Of a stretch of 64,000 nucleotides of DNA, positions 25,130-33,086 are shown piece after piece; the stretch's first letter is position 1; each line of letters begins with the position of its first letter. The stretch covers positions 27,982 to 91,981 of the forward strand of contig NZ_CAKZTI010000005.1 of NCBI RefSeq assembly GCF_937921625.1, given 5' to 3'. Position numbers and translations under genes: made by a program. The DNA is from an uncultured Campylobacter sp. GTDB taxonomy: Bacteria > Campylobacterota > Campylobacteria > Campylobacterales > Campylobacteraceae. The notes below the pieces were generated by a model that was given only the letters and a program-made list of their open reading frames with translations, was not told the origin of the DNA and did not search any database.

Positions 25130-25936
25130 TTGACGCATAGAATCGAAAATCTCATAAATTTACTGGCTCAAAAGAGTATAAATTATTACGATTTTATTGC
25201 TAAAGCAAGCGATATTGCCGAAATTACCGAGCTTTTCGAGCCCAAAGACCTCTCGATGTGGCGGGCGCTGGGCATAGAGATAATAAAACTAGATAGCGGC
25301 AAAATCACGCTCAAGACCCGCGAGACGGACATTTCGGATGAAATTTTTTGCTTCGTGGATATCGAGACGAACGGCGGGCTCTCAAACGGACAGATCATCG
25401 AAATCGGCGCGATAAAAACGCGCGGCACGCAGGAGCTGGGTCGCTTCGAGAGCTTCGTTTACGCGCCCGTCGTGCCCGAAAATATCACGGAGCTTACGGG
25501 GATCTGCGCGGAGGATCTGGTGGGCGCTCCGCCGCTAGCTAGCGTGCTGGAGCGGTTTAGGCTGTTTTTAGGCGATAGCGTTTTTGTGGCGCACAACGTC
25601 AAATTTGACTACGGCTTCATCGACGCGAGCCTGCAAAAATGCGGCTTCGGGATGCTTTTAAATCGCAGGCTCTGCACCGTCGAGCTCGCGCGCCGCACGA
25701 TCGAGGCGCAAAGATACGGGCTCGGCTCGCTAAAAGAGCTTTTAGGCGTGCAAAACGTCCATCACCGCGCATTTAGCGACGCCGTTTCCTGCTTTGAAAT
25801 TTTTAAATTCGCTCTAAAGCGGCTGCCGTGGAGCGTGCAAAGCACCGAGGATCTGATACTTTTTAGCAAAACCGCAAAGAGCCTGGCGCTGCCTAAGCCG
25901 CAGATTTCGGGGCGTGGCGAGGGCGAAATTTTATAA
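25130..25936 (+). CDS. dnaQ: DNA polymerase III epsilon-type 3'-5' exonuclease
   Basis: The 268-residue product has a DEDDh exonuclease fold: ExoI motif FVDIETNGG (about 80), ExoII VAHNVKFDYGFID (about 155) and ExoIII HRAFSDAVSC (about 207) with the catalytic His. It would proofread for the replicative polymerase. About 75 extra N-terminal residues precede the exonuclease domain, as in other Campylobacter homologues. The start is TTG at 25130 with a weak AGGGGT upstream. It is downstream of rpe. Confidence 0.9.
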   Translation: MTHRIENLINLLAQKSINYYDFIAKASDIAEITELFEPKDLSMWRALGIEIIKLDSGKITLKTRETDISDEIFCFVDIETNGGLSNGQIIEIGAIKTRGTQELGRFESFVYAPVVPENITELTGICAEDLVGAPPLASVLERFRLFLGDSVFVAHNVKFDYGFIDASLQKCGFGMLLNRRLCTVELARRTIEAQRYGLGSLKELLGVQNVHHRAFSDAVSCFEIFKFALKRLPWSVQSTEDLILFSKTAKSLALPKPQISGRGEGEIL

Positions 25937-26758
25937 ATCGCGCGCTGAATTAAGAGATGAAATTTTAGCGAAATTTCGCGCCGCCGCCATCTTTGTAGAA
26001 GCGCGATTTTGCGATTGAGCGGTCTTTTTCGCCTCAAGACGGACATATCGCGGGCTAAAATTCGAAATGAAGTTTATAAAGCGGATCGCTGCTTTTAAAT
26101 TTACGTTGCAAATCTCATAGGCTGCGAATACGGCGGTCAAATTTTAAAATTCTATCTGTTTTAATCATGTCTTGCGGAATGCATTGCGAGGGACCGCGAG
26201 CCGCTTGATTGGAAAATGAGTTTTAAATCGCGCCTTGCGTATGTATCGCGCGCAGTAAAGTAAAATTTCGCGCCGCCCCTTAACCGCCCCCCCCATTTCT
26301 GAAACGCGCTAGAATTTCGGCAAAGCTCCGCTTTAATGTAAAATTTTATCTGCTTACCCGTGGTCTATGGTGGATGAAATTTTGCCGCCCGTCGCAAGCT
26401 GCGTATAGTATTTGCTTGCCGCTCATGCACGTCATAGCCCTTATCCTCTTGCCGCAAGCCACCGCTTTACCAACGTCCATCGTTGTAGGCTCTCGCCTGC
26501 TTCTTCGCGTATATTTTTGTGCCTTGTAAGCCGCACGAGCGCTGCATCTGCGTCAAGATCGCGCCGTGCCTTTAAAGCACGCAAATCTATCCTGCATAAA
26601 ATTTCGCTTCTTCGCTGTACTCGCTTTCTGCCGCACTTTGTCGTGCTTGTCTGCCGCGAGCCGTCGCCGCCTTATTTCGCAACCGCACATGCCACGCATA
26701 CATACCGCGCTCGTTGTAAGCTCTAGCGGGCGCGCCTTAAAATTTCAGCCCAAAAGCC
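25937..26758. other. 820-base gap with a C8 tract, no recognisable gene
   Basis: The first half is AAATTT-rich; the second half (26360-26750) is a GC-mixed stretch with chance frames on the plus strand that lack ribosome binding sites and protein-like composition. A run of eight C (26287-26294) is present. Confidence 0.4.
26287..26294 (+). repeat. Homopolymeric C8 tract
   Basis: Eight consecutive C in the gap between dnaQ and glycerate kinase. No gene spans it. Confidence 0.7.
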
Positions 26759-27895
26759 CTATTTGGCGCCGCGTCCGAGCAAGAACAATCTCATCGCTTG
26801 TTCGGCGACGCGGGCTAAATTTTGTGTCGCGGTCTCTTTTTCCATTGCGCGCTCAAGGCTCATAGGTTCGTTTAGGATGCAAAAAAATGCGCCTATACCC
26901 CGCTCATTACAGCCGCCGGCACAGGGCGAGATACCGCCTGCCAGCGCGATTACGGGCACGCCGTAGGAAGCGGCGATCTTCGCAACACCGCAAGGGGTTT
27001 TGCCCATTGAGCTTTGAAAATCGAGCCTTCCTTCGCCGGTGATGACGAGCTCGGCGCCTTGCATATCGCGCTCTAGTCCGATCTCTTCGGTGATGATGTC
27101 GATGCCTGGCTTAAGCGTCGCGTTTAGAAAGCTTACGAAGCCAAAGCCCAGCCCGCCGGCAGCTCCTGCTCCGGGACTATTCCAAAGCTCGCGTCCGAGG
27201 TGCTTACTTACGACGCTTGCGAAATTGATAAGACCTGCATCAAGTTGCTTTACCATCGCCGCATCCGCGCCCTTTTGCGGGGCGTAAATATATGCCGCGC
27301 CGTTTTCGCCAAAAAGCGGATTATCCACGTCGCAGGCGATAAGAAACTCGCATTCTTTAAGATGCGGCAGCACCGAAGTGCAATCTATCGTGGCGAGTTT
27401 AATCAGATCCTCGCCCACTCCCGCAAGCTCTGCGCCATTCGCATCTTTAAATTTAAAACCGAGCGCGCGCAGCATACCCATGCCCGCGTCATTCGTAGCA
27501 CTTCCGCCGATGCCGATGATAAACTTTCGCGCGCCGTGTGCGATCGCATGCGCTATCATCTCGCCAAAGCCATAAGTGCTCGTTTTTAGCGGGTTGCGGC
27601 GCGATTTTTCGATGAGCGGCAGACCTGATGCGGACGCCATTTCTAAGATGCCTAGCTCGTCTTTTAAGGCGTAACGCGCGGGCGTTTTTTCGCCTAACGG
27701 GTTTGCTACGATGACGTCCATAAACCTAGCTTTTAGTGCGTCGGCAAGGGCTTCAACGCTTCCTTCGCCGCCATCTGCGATAGGTTTGACGAGCACCTCG
27801 CAGCCTAGCTTTTCGATGCCTGATTTTACGGCGTTGCCCGCCTCAAGCGAACTAAGCGAGCCCTTAAACGAGTCGATCGCGACCAAAACTTTCAT
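26759..27895 (-). CDS. Glycerate 2-kinase (GarK/GlxK type)
   Basis: The 378-residue product belongs to the type I glycerate kinase family, which phosphorylates D-glycerate to 2-phosphoglycerate with ATP. Motifs seen: SFKGSLSSLEAGNAV at the N-terminus, PIADGGEGSVEAL, GIGGSATNDAGMGML, SPGAGAAGGLGFGF and TGEGRLDFQS. AAAGGAAA precedes the ATG. It lies downstream of a GntP permease gene read in the same direction, which suggests uptake and phosphorylation of glycerate or a related sugar acid, although a gap of about 330 bases with a large hairpin separates them. Confidence 0.93.
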   Translation of the reverse strand: MKVLVAIDSFKGSLSSLEAGNAVKSGIEKLGCEVLVKPIADGGEGSVEALADALKARFMDVIVANPLGEKTPARYALKDELGILEMASASGLPLIEKSRRNPLKTSTYGFGEMIAHAIAHGARKFIIGIGGSATNDAGMGMLRALGFKFKDANGAELAGVGEDLIKLATIDCTSVLPHLKECEFLIACDVDNPLFGENGAAYIYAPQKGADAAMVKQLDAGLINFASVVSKHLGRELWNSPGAGAAGGLGFGFVSFLNATLKPGIDIITEEIGLERDMQGAELVITGEGRLDFQSSMGKTPCGVAKIAASYGVPVIALAGGISPCAGGCNERGIGAFFCILNEPMSLERAMEKETATQNLARVAEQAMRLFLLGRGAK

Positions 27896-28108
27896 ATTTT
27901 TCCTTTAGCTAGTATTTTAAAATTTTGGAATTTTACAGCGCATAGACTAAATTTACGATGACAAGACTGAAGCAAGAGTAGAATTTTAAAATCTCGTTGC
28001 CAAATTTATGGGGGCAAATTTTAAAATTTCATGTCGTGGAATTTTAAAATTTCGCTCCTTGAGGCTTTGTGTGTAAATTTAAAACTCCGCTATACGAAAT
28101 TTTAATAC

Positions 28109-28184
28109 TAGGGCATTTGCGCGGTATGGCTAGCTACGTAAATTTAAAGAATTTTATGTAGCTAGCCGATGGTAGATGCCCGTA
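28109..28184 (-). terminator. Large hairpin between gntP-type and glycerate kinase genes
   Basis: GGCTAGCTACGTAAA (28128-28142) pairs with TTTATGTAGCTAGCC (28153-28167) with one mismatch; an outer GGGCAT/ATGCCC pair (28111-28116 and 28176-28181) may extend it. It is about 45 bases downstream of the permease stop, fitting a transcript-end or stabilising structure. Confidence 0.5.
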
Positions 28185-28229
28185 GCGCTCCGCACTGATT
28201 TAGCGCGGTAGCGGCTAGAATAAGCTAGC

Positions 28230-29606
28230 TTAGATCAAAAACAGCGACAAAACCCACACGCTGATCATGCCTGTGATGCCCATAATTAGGGTTAGCATGG
28301 TTTGGGTGCGGTAGCCTTGCTGAGGGTTCATCTTACTAAAATTCGTAACAACCCAAAAGTAGCTGTCATTAGCGTGCGAAACTGTCATCGCGCCCGCTGC
28401 GATCGCCATTACGACGAGTGCGCCGGACATTTCGGAGGTGAAGCCCAGTACCTGCATCAGCGAGCCGTCTGCGTTAAATGCGCCCATAATCGAAGCTGTA
28501 GTGATGATCGCCACGGTGGAGCTTCCTTGCGCGGTTTTTAAGATGGCCGAGATTAAGAACGGGAAGAAAATACCCGCGGCTTTAATCGCAGTCGCATTGT
28601 CCTTGATGTAGGTTACAAAGCCGGCGTCGGTGATGACCTTGCCTAGTACTCCGCCCGCTGCGGTTATAAAGAGGATCGGGCCTACGATTTTTAAGGATTC
28701 GTTGGTAATCTCGCTAAATTCGCCTAGTTTGCCGGTTTGTGCGAGCAAAAATACCGCAAAAACTACGCCCAAGGCTAGCGCGATGATAGGATTTCCTAAA
28801 AATTGTGAAATTTCGCCCGCAAATCCGCCTACTTTTAGGATCTTGGCGACGGAGCCTAGCGCCATAAATAGGATCGGTACCAAAATAGGGGCTAAGCTTA
28901 AAAATCCGCCCGGTAATTTGCCGTATTGTTTAAGCAGATCGTCGTAGCTTTTGGCGATGACTTCATTCGCTTCGGCTTCGCTTATATGGACGCTTTTGGC
29001 GACTTTTTTAGAAAAAAAGTATGTGGCGATCAGCACCGGCAAGGACACTACCGCGCCCATTGCGATTACGAGCAGCAGATTGCCGCCTAGACCCACGGCG
29101 CCTGCTGCGGCGATCGGTCCGGGAGTCGGCGGGATGAATACGTGTGAGGCATAAAGTCCGCCGGAGAGCGCTACTGCTAGAGCGACCGGATTTTCGCCGA
29201 TTTTTTTGCTGATCGCTTCGCGGATCGGGTTTAAAACGACGAAGCCGCTGTCGCAAAATACGGGGATACCTACGATCCAGCCCATTATGAGCATCGCAAG
29301 CTCGGGGCGCTTTTGCCCGACTACGTTTACGACCATATCGGCGAGTTTGAGCGCCGCGCCCGTCTTTTCGAGCACGGTGCCGATGAGCGCGCCGAAGATT
29401 ATGACGATACCGATACTCTTAAACGTGCCGCTAAATCCGTCGCCGATAATCGCGGGGATCTTGGCTAGCGGTATGCCCGCGACGATCGCGAGCGCCAGGG
29501 AGATAAGCATTAGCGCCAAAAACGGGTGAACGCCTGCTTTGGAGATCAAAAAAATCATCACGACGACCGCTATGGCGAAGCAGATGATTAACGCAACACC
29601 GCTCAT
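28230..29606 (-). CDS. GntP-family gluconate/sugar-acid permease
   Basis: The 458-residue product has about 12-14 membrane helices and GntP motifs (AGIPLAKIPAIIGDGFSGT, GIPVFCDSGFVVLNPI, PPTPGPIAAA, SHANDSYFWVV). The family imports gluconate, glycerate or related hydroxy acids with protons. AAGGAG precedes the ATG. Its neighbour downstream is glycerate kinase, so glycerate is a reasonable substrate guess. The downstream hairpin at 28109-28184 may end or trim the transcript. Confidence 0.93.
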   Translation of the reverse strand: MSGVALIICFAIAVVVMIFLISKAGVHPFLALMLISLALAIVAGIPLAKIPAIIGDGFSGTFKSIGIVIIFGALIGTVLEKTGAALKLADMVVNVVGQKRPELAMLIMGWIVGIPVFCDSGFVVLNPIREAISKKIGENPVALAVALSGGLYASHVFIPPTPGPIAAAGAVGLGGNLLLVIAMGAVVSLPVLIATYFFSKKVAKSVHISEAEANEVIAKSYDDLLKQYGKLPGGFLSLAPILVPILFMALGSVAKILKVGGFAGEISQFLGNPIIALALGVVFAVFLLAQTGKLGEFSEITNESLKIVGPILFITAAGGVLGKVITDAGFVTYIKDNATAIKAAGIFFPFLISAILKTAQGSSTVAIITTASIMGAFNADGSLMQVLGFTSEMSGALVVMAIAAGAMTVSHANDSYFWVVTNFSKMNPQQGYRTQTMLTLIMGITGMISVWVLSLFLI

Positions 29607-29884
29607 AAAAGCTCCTTGAATGGATTTAATTTGCCCGCAAGCGGTTTAAGCTAAGCCGTTTGCGCTTCAAATTTAATGCGGTAATTTTAGCGAAATTTTA
29701 ATATAAAGCAAGAATGGCGGCGCTAAATTCATGAAAATTTATGATTTATGCAGTAATGAAGGAATAGCTAGCGGAGTTTATCGGTTGGAATTTATCGGTG
29801 CCGCACGGCGAGAGGTGGTTTAAATTTTAAAATTTGCAGCGTTTGGCTTGACTCACGTTGCGCGACGGCGGAAATTTTATCGCG

Positions 29885-30035
29885 GATCTGTCGTCGTGGC
29901 GCAGCAATGGGGGCGGTGCGATTGCGCTTTAAACGCAGGTTTGGCAGCTAAAGGGCGTAAGTGATGCGGACGGCTTTGCGGCGCTTGCTGCGGCAGCGGC
30001 GATCAAAGGCGTAGTATCGGCGGCAGCAGCGATGA
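29885..30035 (+). pseudogene. Relic of an EamA-family transporter gene, inverted relative to the intact copy
   Basis: Reading the plus strand gives NGGGAIAL-stop-TQVWQLKGVSDADGFAA and then LAAAAA. The intact EamA protein encoded on the minus strand (31070-31969) contains IGGGALALYTRVWQLGGVSD followed by ADGFAALVAV. The DNA also matches closely, for example GGTTTGGCAGCT and ACGGCTTTGCGGCGCTT in both, and a TAC codon has become TAA. The fragment is too short and stop-containing to be functional. It is best read as a duplicated and decayed piece of this gene or a close paralogue. Confidence 0.8.
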
Positions 30036-30059
30036 GGCGGAAACAATGGAATTTTGACA

Positions 30060-30410
30060 TAAGATCGGCGATGATAGAATTTTGATCGCAAACTACTTGC
30101 AGTAGCGGCGATAAAATTTTAATCGAATAGGTGTCGGCAGAAGCGGCGGAATTTTAATTGAAAGCAGGCAACATGGGTAGAGCTTCGATCAAAAAATGGC
30201 GCGTAGCGACTCGGATAAAAACCGGCGGCAATGCCTGATCTCCAAAATTTTGATCCAGAACACTCGGGATGCGAGAATTTCTAGCGATAATCTTAGCTCG
30301 CCCGAGTTAAAATTTTGATCGAGTATATGGCGATAGAATTTCATTCAAAGCTAGCAGTAGTGAAATTTTCAGCTTCGAGAACGGCGGGAATTTTATTACT
30401 TGAAGGCAGT
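30060..30410. repeat. Degenerate interspersed repeat units
   Basis: About six units share a core like GCGGCGATA-AATTTT-ATCGAA: around 30066-30087, 30106-30128, 30144-30165, 30328-30350, 30353-30376 and 30380-30406. Spacing is irregular. Other AAAATTTTGATC words occur at about 30245 and 30310. Confidence 0.45.
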
Positions 30411-30419
30411 GGGGGGGGG
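30411..30419 (+). repeat. Homopolymeric G9 tract
   Basis: Nine consecutive G. Such tracts mediate phase variation in Campylobacter when inside or just upstream of genes; no intact gene spans this one. Confidence 0.7.
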
Positions 30420-30633
30420 ATTTACAGCTTTTTATATGATTTTTCGACGAGTCTGTCGTGATCTTTTCGCGATTTTTTAAAATTCCAGACGGTATTTGCG
30501 AGGTTTATATGTGACGAAATTTTACGGTTCGGTAAATTTATAAAGCCATTTAAATTTACAAAGTCGCTTAAATTTATAAACTAGCGCCTCTTTTTTGAGC
30601 GCTCTTTGCGCGTGTAAATTTTAATCGGCAGCT

Positions 30634-31056
30634 CTATCTGATCCGCAAAATTTTAGTTTTTGAAATTTTATAAATTTTCGAGCTTGCGTTTTGGCTGAAA
30701 TTTTGATCCACGATCTCGTCTGCCACCTCTTTCGCCCAGGCTTCGTCGAAGTTTTGTCCATTTAAATTTGCGCTGCTGGAGTAAAGCCAGTCAAATTTGC
30801 GCAGAAATTCCTCGTGAGCGCACTCTTTCACGATACGCACGGCCTTGGCGTTTGGGTATAAAAACGTTGTCTTTCTCGCGCGACGCACTAAATTTTTAAA
30901 TTTAGCGGGCACACGAGCGAGATTTTTTAGCTCGCTAAGCTTTGCCGTCGTTATGAGGCAGGGTTTGTCCGCCGCTCGGCGTTTGAGTGCGTTTATCTCG
31001 CGAAAATCCTTACTCAAAAATCCCGCCGTCGTATCGGTCTGCGCCAAATAGATCAT
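30634..31056 (-). CDS. Sua5/YciO/YrdC-family protein (short form)
   Basis: The 140-residue product starts at ATG 31056 (MIYLAQTDTTAGFLSKD), just after the strong Shine-Dalgarno GGAGGAG. The N-terminus with a DTTAGFLSKD segment, KPCLITTAKLSEL and the SSSANLNGQ motif match the TsaC/Sua5 fold, whose full-length members make threonylcarbamoyl-AMP for tRNA t6A37. This protein is shorter than canonical TsaC (about 190), and the KRRP-type nucleotide motif near the N-terminus is degenerate (LKRRAADKPC), so it may be a paralogue of unknown role. It follows the EamA permease gene by 13 bases, likely one operon. Confidence 0.78.
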   Translation of the reverse strand: MIYLAQTDTTAGFLSKDFREINALKRRAADKPCLITTAKLSELKNLARVPAKFKNLVRRARKTTFLYPNAKAVRIVKECAHEEFLRKFDWLYSSSANLNGQNFDEAWAKEVADEIVDQNFSQNASSKIYKISKTKILRIR

Positions 31057-31069
31057 CTCTCCTCCAAAT

Positions 31070-31969
31070 TTACGCCTTTTTCCTATCTTTGGCCAGCAAA
31101 AATATGCACGAGATAATGAGCGTAAAGCCCGCAAAATCAAGAAATACGAACTCCGTCCCCAGCCAAAAATAGGCAAACGCCGCCGCGCTCACCGGCTCGA
31201 TGCACGCTATCATGCTCGCCCTGCTCGCGCCTATTATCTTTAGCCCCGTCATGTAAAAGCTAAACGCGCATATCGTGCCTAAAATCACCACCGCGACAAG
31301 CGCCGCAAAGCCGTCTGCGTCGCTCACGCCGCCCAGCTGCCAAACCCGCGTGTAAAGCGCAAGCGCGCCGCCGCCGATGACCATGCCCCAGCCTAAATTT
31401 AACGCGACGGGGTATTTTTGATTTAGCTTAGTCGGGATGAGGCTGTAGATCACGACGCCAAGCGCGCTAATGAGGCACCAAACCAGCGCCTCTGCGCTGA
31501 TAACGAGCGAGCCAAGATCGCCGTGAGTGGCGAGCAACACGACGCCCAGCACCGCGAAAATGAGCGCGATGAGCTCGACCTTTTTAGGCACGCGTCGTTC
31601 TAAAAAGCAAACGACGGCAAGGATGAGCGCGGGCGCGGAGTACTGGATCACGGTCGCGACGGCGGCGTTTGAGAGCTCGACACCGCAAAAGTACGAATAC
31701 TGTGTCATCATAAGCCCAAAAAACGCGTAGATGAGCAGCTGCGGCAAAAGCACGCGATCTTTTAGCGGAGCGAGGGCTAGGCGCGGCGAGCGAGCGATGT
31801 AATACGCTACCATCGCAAGCCCGGCGAGGCCTAGGCGGTAGGGCACGAGCCAGTCGGCGCTAACGCCCTTTTGCGTGAACAGATACTGCCCGCAAACACT
31901 GCTAAATCCCCATAATACGCCGCCAAGAAGCGTGATGAAAACGCCGAAAAATTCGCTCTGTGATCTCAT
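31070..31969 (-). CDS. EamA/DMT-family permease
   Basis: The 299-residue product begins at ATG 31969 (MRSQSEFFGV), with AAGGCGG upstream; an ATG 33 bases further upstream is less well supported. It has ten predicted membrane helices in two EamA repeats (GVLWGFSSVCGQYLF near the start and AEALVWCLISALGVVIYSL in the second half). Such proteins export or import amino acids or other metabolites; the substrate cannot be read from sequence. A decayed fragment of the same gene family lies inverted about 1.3 kb away. It is followed by the Sua5-like gene. Confidence 0.88.
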   Translation of the reverse strand: MRSQSEFFGVFITLLGGVLWGFSSVCGQYLFTQKGVSADWLVPYRLGLAGLAMVAYYIARSPRLALAPLKDRVLLPQLLIYAFFGLMMTQYSYFCGVELSNAAVATVIQYSAPALILAVVCFLERRVPKKVELIALIFAVLGVVLLATHGDLGSLVISAEALVWCLISALGVVIYSLIPTKLNQKYPVALNLGWGMVIGGGALALYTRVWQLGGVSDADGFAALVAVVILGTICAFSFYMTGLKIIGASRASMIACIEPVSAAAFAYFWLGTEFVFLDFAGFTLIISCIFLLAKDRKKA

Positions 31970-32151
31970 TTGCCGCCTTAAATTTAAAGCCAAAGTATAC
32001 AAGCTTATGCTTAAGCTGGGGTTAAATTTGGGCGAGAGCTGGCGGGGCGAAGCTAAATTTTGATTAAAGCGTTTCGCGCGTAAAATTTGAGCTAACTTTG
32101 GCTCATTTATTGACGAGTGCGGTCAAATTTAAACAAGCTTTAACGAGTCGG

Positions 32152-32793
32152 CTAGCGACATCCGAAAATCCGTCCGAAAAACGCAGCCGTTTGGCGAGCC
32201 CTAAGCAAAATGAACGCCCGAAGCTGCCTGCAAATCTGCACAATAAGATATGCCGACATCATCACACAAAAATTCGCAATGCCAAAGCCGATCATTTCAT
32301 AGTATGAAAATAATTCTAGCCTCATCTGTGCTATGAACTCTCGCGTCGGGCGATAAGAGTGCCATATGCTATAACCAGAGTAAAAATCATCCAGTCCGCC
32401 GAAAATCAAAAAACATACGATAAGCGCAAATAAAATAATGCCTTGCGAAAGCGCTTGGGCGTTGCTTTTATTTTCCTCAAGCCTACCGGTAGCCCCTTTT
32501 GTCACGCCGTAAAGTCCCGCAAACAGCAAACAAACTAGCATAAAAAAGCACAAATAGCTAAGATGAAACGACGCTACGTCGCCAAAGGCGGTTTTAGTCT
32601 GCGCTACGCTTATCGCAGGATAAAAATCCGCCATAAATTCCGTAAAGCCTCTAAAATCTGCGTGAGCGGACAAGATGTCTTCGGGCACGATAAATAGGCT
32701 TAAAGCAGCCAAAACATAAGCGATCAGGCTAACAAAAAAGGCGATTTCAAGCTTCCTTGCGGCCAATCTTAATCTTACTTTTAGTCTTATCAT
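32152..32793 (-). CDS. Hypothetical four-helix membrane protein
   Basis: The 213-residue product has hydrophobic segments at about 16-36, 76-97, 119-137 and 160-185, with a basic N-terminus (MIRLKVRLRLAARK) and C-terminus, suggesting an inner-membrane protein with both ends in the cytoplasm. I recognise no family. The Shine-Dalgarno (AAGCAAG) is weak. It lies downstream of lon on the same strand but behind a 290-base gap with two hairpins. Confidence 0.6.
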   Translation of the reverse strand: MIRLKVRLRLAARKLEIAFFVSLIAYVLAALSLFIVPEDILSAHADFRGFTEFMADFYPAISVAQTKTAFGDVASFHLSYLCFFMLVCLLFAGLYGVTKGATGRLEENKSNAQALSQGIILFALIVCFLIFGGLDDFYSGYSIWHSYRPTREFIAQMRLELFSYYEMIGFGIANFCVMMSAYLIVQICRQLRAFILLRARQTAAFFGRIFGCR

Positions 32794-32903
32794 TTTCTTG
32801 CTTTATATTTTGATCGCAAACGGCACAAGCGGGAATCTAAAGAAATTTTAAATTCCGCGCGCCATGCGGTAGGATTTTAAAATTTCAGAGTCTGTGGTAG
32901 TGC

Positions 32904-32987
32904 TCAGCCAAATTTAGAATGCGAATTTAACCTATAAATTTGGCTGAATTTACGGACGTCAAATTTGCGGGCTAAATTTGACATCCG
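32904..32987 (-). terminator. Two adjacent hairpins downstream of lon
   Basis: First: TCAGCCAAATTTA (32904-32916) with TAAATTTGGCTGA (32935-32947), perfect 13 bp, 18-base loop. Second: CGGACGTCAAATTT (32953-32966) with AAATTTGACATCCG (32974-32987), 14 bp with one mismatch, 7-base loop. Neither has a U tract. Confidence 0.5.
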
Positions 32988-33086
32988 AATTTACGGTTTT
33001 AGTTTCTTAACCTCACCCGCCGCTCAGATACTCCTGCAGACTCATAACCTCCAGCGCGCAGCTAAATTTAAAGCGGCACTTTAAAT

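Larger units (their letters stand above)
29607..30633. other. 1-kb gap with an EamA relic, repeated units and a G9 tract
   Basis: No intact gene is visible. The gap holds a decayed transporter fragment (29885-30035), at least six degenerate repeats built on GGCGATAAAATTTTGATCGA (30060-30410), and a G9 run at 30411-30419. Confidence 0.6.

Noticed and set aside
26412..26865. Overlapping plus-strand frames of about 100 codons
   Set aside because: They lack ribosome sites, have Arg/Ser/His-rich random composition, and partly oppose glycerate kinase.
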